Of a DNA stretch of 33,087 nucleotides, positions 7,248-14,696 are shown in pieces (positions within the stretch are counted from its first letter, which is position 1; every line of letters begins with the position of its first letter). The notes beneath the pieces were generated by a model that ran no database searches, was not told the origin of the DNA, and was given only the letters and a program-made list of their open reading frames with translations. Position numbers and translations under genes: made by a program. The stretch is from a bacterium (GTDB lineage Bacteria > Bacteroidota > Rhodothermia > Balneolales > M1805). The stretch is taken from assembly GCA_006226965.1 (NCBI GenBank), contig SBGQ01000062.1, forward strand, positions 1 through 33,087, written 5' to 3'.

Positions 7248-9266
7248 CTATTTCTCTTTTTTCTTTAATACAATCATTAAATCCTGAGCATCAACTAATT
7301 GTTGGAAAAATTCACGAATCGCCTGATAATCGGTAGATAAAAATTCTGATTTTGTAATTCTAACATCAGAAAGAATAACTAAGCCGTCTGGCTGCTGTTG
7401 ACTAATAAGTCTAAATGTAGCACTTCTACTAGGTAATGACATTTGCATTGGCTTTGGAAGTTCATCTACTTCATAGCCTTCAGGAACCATCAATTTTACC
7501 ATCAATTTATCAAAAGACGGATAAATAAAGTCCACCGGATATTGTCGCTCGTTCAACTTCAATGGATTTCTCTTGTAACGACCAATTAGCAGCGGATTAA
7601 AATAGATTGTACTATCAGTTGTAATTGTTTGATTCGGAACATTGAAATATGCACTAATAATAGGTTCAACATATGCATTGTCTAAGTTTTGAGTAGTAAT
7701 ACTATCTATACTTATCTCGTCTAAGCCACTAAACCATTTCTTTTTTACAATATCATTTATTGATGTTGTATCGTTAACTTCATCAAATAATTCTCGAATA
7801 CTTACTGAGTTATACCCAGTTGTTGTATATGAAAACTTTCCGCTTATTACTCCATCGTTTAATAAACTCATTTCTAACATCATGGATTCATTAGATTTGG
7901 TTTTCAAATTTTCCAAATAAACCCAGTTAGAGTTTGAATTCGGCAACAATTTTAAGCCCATCTTAGCTAAATCATTAACGGCTAATAAATCATAAGCTCT
8001 ATATTTGTTTTTTGCATCCATAAATATGATTTGTTCCGGCTGTACTTCAACAGCTGCAAGAACATGGTTAAATTGAGACGCTGATGCTATATCGTAGTTT
8101 ATTCTGCCATTTGCTCTGGTCGAAATTGCCACAGGGTAAGCATTTAATCCAGCCGCTTTACATAAGTCTACTAAAAACAGATTTAGACTAGCCCCATTTC
8201 CGGATTTATCATTGAGCAACTTTTTTAAACTTTTATCAGGACTTAATCCGATATAGTTATTCCATTCATAATTCTTAACTACATAATCGTATAAATCTTT
8301 TGCTTTTTGTTCTGCTGTTGCCTCACTTTGAGTTATATCAGCGGCTATCTCTAAATGTTTTTTATCGATACCGAATAGGTTCTTGTATGAATCTCTTTCT
8401 AAGATTTTATCTCCGGTTTTCGGCCATGATTCATATAAAATGATTGGCGCTTCATCTGGCCATTTAACCATATTTAGATAAAAATCCATTTTTGATCGGT
8501 AATCAGAACTGGTAGTAATAAATGGCTCTGATTTAAAAGCCGGCACATTACTCATGGCATATTTCGCCGTATTTATATCCATATTTACAGTTCCAAATCG
8601 AGTTGAGGAAACGGGTCCAACAGAATATTGAATAGATTTTTTAATTGTTTTTCTATCTGTTTTATGTTCAGAAAGCGGTACATATCCTTTAAAATCTATT
8701 CCATAACTAAAGTACTCGGGTATTTGCGTAAAAAACTCTGTGTACAATACAGGAATGTCCCATTGGAATTGCCAACTTGGGAAATAATGATAGTTTTTAA
8801 TATCTATAACATATTGATATTCAATTATAGCACCCGGCTCAAGATTAGGCATTGTGAATTTTACATGTTCAACGTCGTCAGATGCGTTTTGTGTAAAAAT
8901 ATCTTTTTTATTCAGTTTATGTTTTTTGAATTTCCCATTTGATTCTTCTACCCACGTAATCCCTTCAATTTTATTAATCTTCATGATGCTTCTGCTCTCC
9001 GGCATCACTAATACAACTGAACCAAAATCATATCCATTTTCATTCAAAATTTTGATACGGTTGTGCACCTTCAATTGTATTTCCAACTTCGAGTTGTATT
9101 CTACCTCACCAACACTAAATAATACAACAGCAGAAGCACTGGTATCAATTGAGTAGTTACTAATATCCGCCGAGTTTTTATCTATTTTCCCAAACTTCTG
9201 AACCATTTGCGCATTTACAACTTGGGTTAACACACATAAAACCGTAATTAAGACTAATTTTTTCAT
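7248..9266 (-). CDS. DUF3857/transglutaminase-like protein, catalytic Cys missing
   Basis: A 672-aa protein with a clear signal peptide ending near VNAQ (residue 20). It has the same architecture as its downstream neighbour: DUF3857 (about residues 50-230), transglutaminase-like core (280-430) and a beta-rich C-terminus. In the core, the usual GDC motif is replaced by KSGNGASLN, putting Gly358 where the nucleophile Cys should be. The His (FNHVLAAV) and Asp (FMDAKN) positions remain. It is therefore probably not a thiol enzyme and may bind peptide or assist the active paralogue. First gene of a two-gene minus-strand operon; no clear -7 box is seen upstream. Confidence 0.85.
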   Translation of the reverse strand: MKKLVLITVLCVLTQVVNAQMVQKFGKIDKNSADISNYSIDTSASAVVLFSVGEVEYNSKLEIQLKVHNRIKILNENGYDFGSVVLVMPESRSIMKINKIEGITWVEESNGKFKKHKLNKKDIFTQNASDDVEHVKFTMPNLEPGAIIEYQYVIDIKNYHYFPSWQFQWDIPVLYTEFFTQIPEYFSYGIDFKGYVPLSEHKTDRKTIKKSIQYSVGPVSSTRFGTVNMDINTAKYAMSNVPAFKSEPFITTSSDYRSKMDFYLNMVKWPDEAPIILYESWPKTGDKILERDSYKNLFGIDKKHLEIAADITQSEATAEQKAKDLYDYVVKNYEWNNYIGLSPDKSLKKLLNDKSGNGASLNLFLVDLCKAAGLNAYPVAISTRANGRINYDIASASQFNHVLAAVEVQPEQIIFMDAKNKYRAYDLLAVNDLAKMGLKLLPNSNSNWVYLENLKTKSNESMMLEMSLLNDGVISGKFSYTTTGYNSVSIRELFDEVNDTTSINDIVKKKWFSGLDEISIDSITTQNLDNAYVEPIISAYFNVPNQTITTDSTIYFNPLLIGRYKRNPLKLNERQYPVDFIYPSFDKLMVKLMVPEGYEVDELPKPMQMSLPSRSATFRLISQQQPDGLVILSDVRITKSEFLSTDYQAIREFFQQLVDAQDLMIVLKKKEK

Positions 9267-9445
9267 AAATCAATTGTTCACTTTACTGATATTTAATTAA
9301 GCGAAATTTTATTAACTATCCAGAATAGATTATCTAACAACATCTCGTTCTAAACTGTGAAGTAAAAACGCCACTTGAATAGTAAATGTAAATTATCAAT
9401 TAATCTCTTTTTTCTAAATACTTAACTGATTTTTTTATAGTACGA

Positions 9446-10336
9446 CTACTGATCCCACAACTCAGCTCGAATCAAGTTAAGTGAATGGTCGGCGATTGTA
9501 TATTCCAAAGTGATTCGTTTTTTCTCAGGCATTTGTCTTTCAACGAGTTGCGCTGAATACGGCGGATATATCACAAAATCGACATCCCGAACAAATAAAG
9601 GCAAGGATTTACCGTAAATCGCTCCGGCAATTATGCTCGATTGCAGTTTAAGTGCCGATTTAATTTCATCTAATAAAAATGGAATTGTCTCTTCTTTAGA
9701 AGTAACTAAACCAACCGATGAAATCCCATATTTACTACTTAAGTCTATTAAAAATTGCGCTTCGTATTGATACACTACAGGGATTATGAGAATGTCTTCA
9801 ACATCCGTTTGAAAATGCTGTAAATAGGCTATCGGAACAAACAAAGCGTCATAATCCACTAAAGCGTTAGCATTATTCCAGGAAATGGATTCACTTTTTA
9901 CGCCAATCGCTTTTTCTATTGCACCGGAAATCATACGGGCATGTTCTTCATTCATTCCTACACTGGCGCTGCGTTCAATGCGTGAAGGCCATTCCATATA
10001 GGTTAACTGCTCTTCGAACACGGTTTCGATTTCTTCTTCACTTAATCCAAAACCGACAAGCTCTTCAAGCATTTGCTTCATTTTTTCAGCACCTTTTTCG
10101 ATGCGTTCTTCTTTATTAAGAGCGCTGGTTTGCTTAGTAACTACAAATCCGCGTCCTGTTTCTCCTCGAATGAGTCCTTCTTGTTCCAACGCCAGATACG
10201 CTTTTCTTACTGTATGGAAACTTACATCCAGCTGTCTGCCTAACTCTCTTGTTGAAGGCAAAATTTCATCAACCTGAAATTGTTTGGTGGCAATCAGTAA
10301 CCGAATTCTATCAGCAATGTATTTGGCAGATTTCAT
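9446..10336 (-). CDS. GntR-family transcriptional regulator
   Basis: Residues 1-70 form a GntR winged helix: an IADRIRLLI helix, ILPSTRELGRQLDVS and TVRKAYLALEQEGLIRGETGRGFVV, including the recognition helix and the beta-hairpin wing. The remaining 220 residues are not the usual FadR, HutC or aminotransferase (MocR) domain. They begin with a helical stretch containing FGLSEEEIETVFEEQL and continue as an alpha/beta region, perhaps a ligand-binding domain. It is divergent from the ATP-grasp gene, with about 58 bases between the preferred start codons, so it probably controls that gene and itself. The ligand is unknown. Confidence 0.85.
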   Translation of the reverse strand: MKSAKYIADRIRLLIATKQFQVDEILPSTRELGRQLDVSFHTVRKAYLALEQEGLIRGETGRGFVVTKQTSALNKEERIEKGAEKMKQMLEELVGFGLSEEEIETVFEEQLTYMEWPSRIERSASVGMNEEHARMISGAIEKAIGVKSESISWNNANALVDYDALFVPIAYLQHFQTDVEDILIIPVVYQYEAQFLIDLSSKYGISSVGLVTSKEETIPFLLDEIKSALKLQSSIIAGAIYGKSLPLFVRDVDFVIYPPYSAQLVERQMPEKKRITLEYTIADHSLNLIRAELWDQ

Positions 10337-10394
10337 GGCTTGAATGTATGGATAAATACCTTTTTTGATGGAATTTTGTGTTTATTTTTTGAAC

Positions 10395-11381
10395 ATGATT
10401 CATTCAAAAAACCTTCGCATTGGAATTGTATTTGATTCGAAAGAAGAATACGCTCATTTACCCATATCTAGCTCCGACCAATTCGATGAATTCGAACCGA
10501 TTTCAACGATTGAGGCAATGGAAGCAGCCATATTGCTTTTGGGACACACTCCTGTTCGCCTAGGAGGACCACTATCGCTATTCAAAAAACAACCCGATGT
10601 TCATGTTATTTGGAATATCGGAGAAGGATTTGGAACTCGTAACCGTGAAGCTTGGACGCCTGTTTTAGCTGAATTATTCGGAATTCCCTTGCTCGGGTCT
10701 GATGCATTGACACTCAGTATTTCCTTGGATAAATCGCGCTCCAAACAAATTGCCCGAAGCATTGGCATTGCTACAACAGATTGGACAATTGCGAAATATC
10801 ATGAAAAAAGTATTCCTAATTGGGCAGATTTTCCAGCCTTTATAAAACCACGATATGAAGGAACGGCTAAGGGAATCCAGCCCAGTTCGGTAGTAAAAAA
10901 TCCTCTGGAATTAAAGGTCGAGGTTGAGCGTCAGTGGGCTATTTATCAACAAGATATCTTAATTGAACATTTACTTTCAGGCTCTGAGTTCACCTGTGCT
11001 GTAAGCGGAACTCCGATGAAAGCTCACTCTGTTTTAGAACGTGGTATTGACTCCCGAACCCGAATTGGAATTCACGCTTTAGAAGCAAAAGGTTTACAAA
11101 TAGATGATTACGAATTATCTAATCAAGTAAATGAGGAGCTTGAAAAAACGATTCAACATTGGAGTGAAGCCTTATGCGAAGAAATGGAAGTTCGAGATTT
11201 TGCAAGATTAGATTTTAAGTGTGATGCAAACGGAAATCCGCACTTTCTGGAAATCAATACCTTACCAACGTTTGCTGTGGATAATACATTCGCCATTTTA
11301 GCTGAACTGGAAGGAAAACCGTATCCGGCTTTCCTTTCCGAAATCTTGTTAGCAGCATTAAAACGCTTGAATTTCTGTTAA
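10395..11381 (+). CDS. D-alanine-D-alanine-ligase-like ATP-grasp protein
   Basis: ATP-grasp ligases join a carboxylate to an amine through an acyl-phosphate. The 328-aa protein begins KNLRIGIVFDSKEEY, a pre-ATP-grasp strand. The central ATP-binding part is FPAFIKPRYEGTAKGI (Lys and the loop) with DILIEHLLSGSEFT. The metal site is in FARLDFKCDANG and FLEINTLP, where Asp, Glu and Asn are intact. In true Ddl the last motif is normally EINTxPG; here it is EINTLPTF, and the GYS-type catalytic loop is not evident. It is best called Ddl-like with an unknown amine acceptor. The ATG at 10368 is also in frame, but 10395 gives the natural N-terminus. A TACCTTTT box at about 10357 could be the -7 element. 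Confidence 0.85.
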   Translation: MIHSKNLRIGIVFDSKEEYAHLPISSSDQFDEFEPISTIEAMEAAILLLGHTPVRLGGPLSLFKKQPDVHVIWNIGEGFGTRNREAWTPVLAELFGIPLLGSDALTLSISLDKSRSKQIARSIGIATTDWTIAKYHEKSIPNWADFPAFIKPRYEGTAKGIQPSSVVKNPLELKVEVERQWAIYQQDILIEHLLSGSEFTCAVSGTPMKAHSVLERGIDSRTRIGIHALEAKGLQIDDYELSNQVNEELEKTIQHWSEALCEEMEVRDFARLDFKCDANGNPHFLEINTLPTFAVDNTFAILAELEGKPYPAFLSEILLAALKRLNFC

Positions 11382-12068
11382 TTACGATTGCTGAATATGA
11401 AAATTAAACGTAGCGGTTCCCAATGTACCCCATAATCGTAACCAGATTGGTAATAACATTTCAGTTCCTCTTGCAGTTGTAATATCTCCCAAATCCAATA
11501 TTTGATTGGGCTTCCATCCAAATTCAGCTAAAAGCAATTTCACTTTTTGCTTCGCTGATTCATCATTCCCTGATACAAATACATGATGTTCACCTGTTAA
11601 CAAACCGGGATTTACCATCACATTCATATTCATTGTATTTAACGTTTTCACGATAAAAGAATCCGGATACGTTCTTTGAAGTTGTTCACCTAAAGAATCG
11701 GTATTTACGGGATTCAACGATGGAGGCATGCCATTCGAAAAATCCAAAGGATTCGCTAAATCCAAAATCACTTTTCCGCGCAGATTATCTTTACCAACTA
11801 AGGCAAAAACCTGTAAAGAAGCCATACCAGAAGTACAATTAAAAAGTACATCTGAATTTTTTCCTGCTTCATTAAATGTAACTAAACTAACTGTTGAGTT
11901 TGCCTTATGCCATTCTCCAAACGTCTGTTTGGTCATACCATTTTTTTGTTCGGAACCAAGTGTGTGCTCAATGTTCCGAGTTGCCATTTCGACCTGATGG
12001 CCAAGTGAAATTAATTTGGCAGCCATTACTCTGCCTACCATTCCTGTTCCTAATACGGTTATTTTCAT
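11382..12068 (-). CDS. NAD(P)-binding oxidoreductase of the F420-reductase-like family
   Basis: The 228-aa protein starts with a Rossmann dinucleotide-binding site, MKITVLGTGMVGRVMAAKL (GxGxxG), and matches the coenzyme-F420-dependent NADP oxidoreductase family, whose bacterial members usually use NAD(P)H without F420. VILDLANPLDF and FIVKTLNTMN are conserved blocks around the substrate pocket. It is divergent from an HxlR regulator, a frequent pairing for reductases responding to quinones, aldehydes or other electrophiles. Its stop codon directly abuts that of the convergent ATP-grasp gene, with no base between. The substrate cannot be inferred. Confidence 0.85.
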   Translation of the reverse strand: MKITVLGTGMVGRVMAAKLISLGHQVEMATRNIEHTLGSEQKNGMTKQTFGEWHKANSTVSLVTFNEAGKNSDVLFNCTSGMASLQVFALVGKDNLRGKVILDLANPLDFSNGMPPSLNPVNTDSLGEQLQRTYPDSFIVKTLNTMNMNVMVNPGLLTGEHHVFVSGNDESAKQKVKLLLAEFGWKPNQILDLGDITTARGTEMLLPIWLRLWGTLGTATFNFHIQQS

Positions 12069-12158
12069 ACATTTCTTTCTTTATGATTGTTTATATATTT
12101 AAACTATCTACTTTCAAAAGTATAGTATAAAAATCACCAGCACAATATCGTGTCGCTT

Positions 12159-12175
12159 TTGACAGATACTGTCAA
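12159..12175. promoter_or_regulatory. Perfect palindrome, candidate HxlR operator
   Basis: TTGACAG-ATA-CTGTCAA is a perfect 7+3+7 inverted repeat in the 155-base gap between the divergent reductase and HxlR genes. Further half-sites of the TGTC/TTGAC type flank it at 12151-12164 and 12178-12194. Its location fits control of both genes by the HxlR protein. Confidence 0.6.
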
Positions 12176-12223
12176 CTTTGACGGATTTATTGTCGCTCAA
12201 ACAGTTAGCAAAAAATATTTTTT

Positions 12224-12595
12224 ATGATTATTAATGATGAAGAGTACAAGATTGTAATTGGCGATACCGATTATCATTGTGCCTTAGATGTTACGATGTC
12301 ATTTATTGGCGGAAAATGGAAGTCCGTTGTTATTTGGTACCTGAGAAACGGTAAAAGACGTTTCAGCGAGTTAAAAACTCGGATACCGGACATCACTGAT
12401 AAAATGCTATCATTACAGTTAAAGGCATTGGAACAGGACGGACTCGTAAAAAGAGAAGTTTTTCCTGAAGTTCCGCCTCGCGTTGAGTATGAATTAACAG
12501 ATGAAGGGAAATCGTTAGTTCCAGTAGTGAGCGCTTTGGCCGATTGGGGAAGAGCTAAAGGAAATAAAGACGGGCACATGGTGAAAGTTCGTTGA
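12224..12595 (+). CDS. HxlR-family transcriptional regulator with conserved Cys
   Basis: This 123-aa winged-helix protein has the HxlR signature: HCALDVTMSFIGGKWKSV, LRNGKRRFSELKTRIPDI, MLSLQLKALEQDGLV and the wing region VPPRVEYELTDEGKSL. Cys19 is at the position of the redox- or electrophile-sensing cysteine in characterised relatives such as HypR and QorR, so a thiol-based switch is plausible. Its divergent neighbour encodes a dinucleotide-dependent reductase, its likely target. The DUF1569 gene follows in the same direction after 51 bases and may be co-regulated. Confidence 0.92.
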   Translation: MIINDEEYKIVIGDTDYHCALDVTMSFIGGKWKSVVIWYLRNGKRRFSELKTRIPDITDKMLSLQLKALEQDGLVKREVFPEVPPRVEYELTDEGKSLVPVVSALADWGRAKGNKDGHMVKVR

Positions 12596-12646
12596 TATTT
12601 GCTACTTTGGGCAGCATTATTTCACAATCTTTTTTTTTGAGGTAAT

Positions 12647-13099
12647 ATGAAAGATATTTTTGACAAACAAATCGTTCAGGAATTAGAATCACGTATTTCA
12701 AAATTAACTGCTGAGACAAAACCTCAATGGGGAAAAATGTCGGCACCAAAAATGCTGGCACATGTAAACGTAGCTTATGAAATGACTTATGAGTCCATTC
12801 ATCCACGTCCGAATCCGATTATGCGTTTTATCTTAAAAACGTTCTTAAAAAATTCTGTTTGCGGGCCCAAACCTTATCCTAAAAACTCTCCGACTGCGCC
12901 TCAGTTTATCATAAAAGATGAGAAAAACTTCGATACTGAGAAAAAACGTCTCTTTGATTATTTAAACCGAACTGTAGGTTTAGGAAGAGCTCACTTTGAA
13001 GGAAAAGAAAATCTATCGTTCGGAAAAATGACTGCTGATGAATGGAACGGCCTGTTTTATAAACATTTAGATCATCATTTAACACAGTTTGGGGTTTGA
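12647..13099 (+). CDS. DUF1569/DinB-superfamily protein
   Basis: The 150-aa protein has WGKMSAPKMLAHVNVA near the start and EWNGLFYKHLDHHLTQFGV at the end. This is the DUF1569 pattern within the DinB/YfiT four-helix-bundle superfamily. Conserved histidines His39, His140 and His143 or His144 could form the metal site seen in this superfamily; some relatives are thiol transferases using bacillithiol or mycothiol. GAGG lies 5 bases before the ATG. It follows the HxlR gene, and could share a response to electrophiles with the neighbouring reductase, though this is inference. Confidence 0.85.
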   Translation: MKDIFDKQIVQELESRISKLTAETKPQWGKMSAPKMLAHVNVAYEMTYESIHPRPNPIMRFILKTFLKNSVCGPKPYPKNSPTAPQFIIKDEKNFDTEKKRLFDYLNRTVGLGRAHFEGKENLSFGKMTADEWNGLFYKHLDHHLTQFGV

Positions 13100-13131
13100 G
13101 AAGGTTCCTTTTTAACTAACTACATTTTTTA

Positions 13132-13314
13132 TTAAATCTCGCACGAGCCGCCGAAGCAACCTTTACCGGTAATTGTTTGGATAATAACAATACCACCCAT
13201 CAGGCCAAATAATGCCTCGGATTCTGTAATAGCTATTCCAATTAAAACAAACCCGATAACCATGCCAAGCCATCGGGTTTTTATCCAACCTATTAAGTTC
13301 ATTTTAGACATCAT
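13132..13314 (-). CDS. 60-aa membrane protein with C-terminal Cys pair
   Basis: Last gene of a four-gene operon. It has two hydrophobic segments (about residues 15-30 and 34-48) and ends GKGCFGGSCEI, a CX4C pair (Cys53, Cys58). The spacing CX4C matches that in the DUF6132 protein of the same operon. It may be related to DUF2892/YgaP-type transmembrane modules, but family membership is not certain. There are 4 bases between it and the rhodanese stop codon. ATG codons occur at residues 1, 2 and 5. Confidence 0.75.
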   Translation of the reverse strand: MMSKMNLIGWIKTRWLGMVIGFVLIGIAITESEALFGLMGGIVIIQTITGKGCFGGSCEI

Positions 13315-13318
13315 TCAA

Positions 13319-13618
13319 TCAATAATAATCTTCTTCAGTTACATTGGATTTGTAGTAATTAACCTCAAGCCAACTTCCGGCATTTGCACACTCGATACCA
13401 TTTCTGGAAAGATAATAGGCAGCCTGACCACTTCTGTTACCTGATGCGCAACAGAGCAATACGGGTTTTTCCATTTCCTCGAATTCGTATAAACGATCAG
13501 GAATTTCATTTAAAGGGATGTTTTTTGAACCCGGTGCGTGTCCGCCAATGAACTCGCCATACGTTCTTACATCCACGATGGTGCCTTTATTTTCTTTTAT
13601 GAGTTTTTCAATGTCCAT
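13319..13618 (-). CDS. Single-domain rhodanese (sulfurtransferase)
   Basis: Rhodaneses carry sulfane sulfur as a cysteine persulfide. The 99-aa protein has the fold's landmarks: IVDVRTYGEFIGGHAPGSKNIPL, and the active loop CASGNRSG with Cys57 as sulfur carrier. A second cysteine, Cys56, directly precedes it, which is unusual. There is no signal peptide, so it is cytoplasmic. It lies between two small membrane proteins in a tight operon (gaps of 2 and 4 bases). In E. coli YgaP a rhodanese and a DUF2892 membrane domain are fused; here they are separate genes. Confidence 0.95.
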   Translation of the reverse strand: MDIEKLIKENKGTIVDVRTYGEFIGGHAPGSKNIPLNEIPDRLYEFEEMEKPVLLCCASGNRSGQAAYYLSRNGIECANAGSWLEVNYYKSNVTEEDYY

Positions 13619-13620
13619 GT

Positions 13621-13851
13621 CTATTTGGTTTCGTTGTTTGCTTGTTGTTTGGCTAACTGTTTTGTTTGGAAGATATTAAACGCAAGGCCTCCCATTAAAC
13701 TTCCGTAGATAGTTGAGTTGTACGGATTCGATGTAATAGGGCAAGTTCCGGAGATACAACCGATTTGCTGCCAATAAAAGAATCCGGCAATTGCTCCTAA
13801 AACTACGCCTATGAGAGTAATACCGTGCTTTTTGAATAATGTCTGAATCAT
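13621..13851 (-). CDS. DUF6132 family small membrane protein
   Basis: The 76-aa protein has an N-terminal membrane helix (about residues 10-27), then QQIGCISGTCPITSNPYNS with the CX4C pair Cys32 and Cys37, then a second helix with a YGSLMGGLAF motif. This GCxSGTCxIxSxP block followed by YG and glycines is the DUF6132 signature. Function is unknown. The cysteines would sit in the loop between two helices, at one membrane face. Second gene of the four-gene operon. Confidence 0.88.
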   Translation of the reverse strand: MIQTLFKKHGITLIGVVLGAIAGFFYWQQIGCISGTCPITSNPYNSTIYGSLMGGLAFNIFQTKQLAKQQANNETK

Positions 13852-13855
13852 GCTT

Positions 13856-14062
13856 CTAGTTTTCTTTTTTACAAGTACTTATACCAAATGGCATATATAA
13901 TGGGCAGAAACTAACCAACGATGTAAGTACAAATACCACGCTAAGTACAACGAGTACAAGACCTACTGTTCCTGTTACAACATTCATGAGGTATAAAGTT
14001 GTTAATACAATTGCAACGATTACGCGTAAAATGCGGTCGAATGATCCCATATTTTTTTTCAT
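13856..14062 (-). CDS. DUF2892 (YgaP-type) inner-membrane protein
   Basis: First gene of the operon. The 68-aa protein starts MKKNMGSFDRILRVIVAIV and has two membrane helices, followed by SFCPLYMPFGISTCKKEN. The GxxDRxxR start and the CPLYxPFGxxT end are typical of DUF2892, the domain attached to rhodanese in E. coli YgaP. Cys53 and Cys64 would lie at the membrane face. Only 4 bases separate it from the DUF6132 gene. Confidence 0.9.
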   Translation of the reverse strand: MKKNMGSFDRILRVIVAIVLTTLYLMNVVTGTVGLVLVVLSVVFVLTSLVSFCPLYMPFGISTCKKEN

Positions 14063-14098
14063 AGTGCTGATTCCTTGTTAATTGTGTAAAGGTTAACT

Positions 14099-14106
14099 CT
14101 AAAGTA
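14099..14106 (-). promoter_or_regulatory. -7 box of the rhodanese operon
   Basis: On the minus strand the sequence is TACTTTAG, near TAnnTTTG, 37 bases before the first start codon. With transcription starting near 14092-14094, the Crp-type palindrome at 14129-14142 would be centred close to -42, the usual place for class II activation. Confidence 0.45.
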
Positions 14107-14128
14107 CAATAATAATTCTGAGTGTTCC

Positions 14129-14142
14129 GTGACGGAAGTCAC
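14129..14142. promoter_or_regulatory. Crp/Fnr-type operator upstream of the rhodanese operon
   Basis: GTGAC-GGAA-GTCAC is a perfect 14-base palindrome with the Crp form GTGA-N6-TCAC. It lies 67 bases upstream of the DUF2892 start codon. A Crp/Fnr protein with a TREVVSR recognition helix is encoded at 15841-16458 and is the obvious candidate to bind it. Confidence 0.72.
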
Positions 14143-14366
14143 ATAACACTTTAGATTCTTCTACATAGCAAAAACATTGTTTTATTTGATTTTAATGGCC
14201 TAAATTGATTGATTATTACCTTTCCAACATTCGATCATTCTTAATGACATTAATCATTAAATTTTTAAATTCTGGAATTCTGAAAGCTTTCTTGAGCGAG
14301 AATTATTTGATTTGTTGCTTCTGATTGGGAGTTATTTTTTCAAGTATATGACGCTTTTTACCCGCT
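14143..14366. other. Intergenic stretch with two overlapping AT palindromes
   Basis: No gene is recognised. TAATG-A-CATTA (14242-14252) and TTAAT-C-ATTAA (14250-14260) are perfect 11-base palindromes that overlap by three bases. They could be an operator, but such AT-rich palindromes also arise by chance. Confidence 0.4.
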
Positions 14367-14554
14367 GTCATTTCACTACGTAGTACAGCGTATCACTGTG
14401 TAGTACCAGCGGTGTCGGCAAATGAGGGAATATCATGATATTTATGAATTGGTTAAAGCTTTTGGATTCTGCAAAAATCCCAAACAATAGGAGATGCCCG
14501 TATTCACGCGCATGACGTGGTTTTTCGTCTCCAAATCATTACATCATTACATCA
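14367..14554. repeat. REP-like dispersed repeat, copy 2
   Basis: It is homologous to 4773-4934. The best block, GGATTCTGCAAAA to CCCGTATTCACG (about 14463-14508), differs by one A insertion. The hairpin arm is ACGCGC instead of ACGGGC, so the stem has one mismatch. This copy carries an extra stretch of about 20 bases near its left end (TAGTACAGCGTATCACTGTG region). It lies upstream of the DUF2911 gene, as copy 1 lies upstream of the 77-aa gene. Confidence 0.8.
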
Positions 14555-14696
14555 ACTATAACTAGTTTCGTTATATCACCTATTTGCTCTATCTATCTCT
14601 TATTTATCCCTTTCGTCCAAGCAGGAATACAAAATCAATCGGTTGGCTTTATATTCAACCCACAAAATCAATGATAACCATATGGGGATTAGATAC

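Noticed and set aside
8628-9156. Two overlapping plus-strand frames of 100-104 aa
   Set aside because: They are antisense to the DUF3857 gene, rich in Phe, Cys and Ile, and have no promoter or family features.
10395-11381. Calling the ATP-grasp gene ddl
   Set aside because: The final motif and catalytic loop differ from true D-Ala-D-Ala ligase, and there is no mur or fts neighbourhood.
14242-14260. Overlapping TAATGACATTA and TTAATCATTAA palindromes as a specific operator
   Set aside because: They are AT-rich, far from both flanking start codons, and no regulator can be tied to them.
14407-14490. Independent small gene in the second REP-like copy
   Set aside because: The 22-codon frame is not kept in copy 1, where a one-base change shifts the end; reported only as a pattern in the findings.
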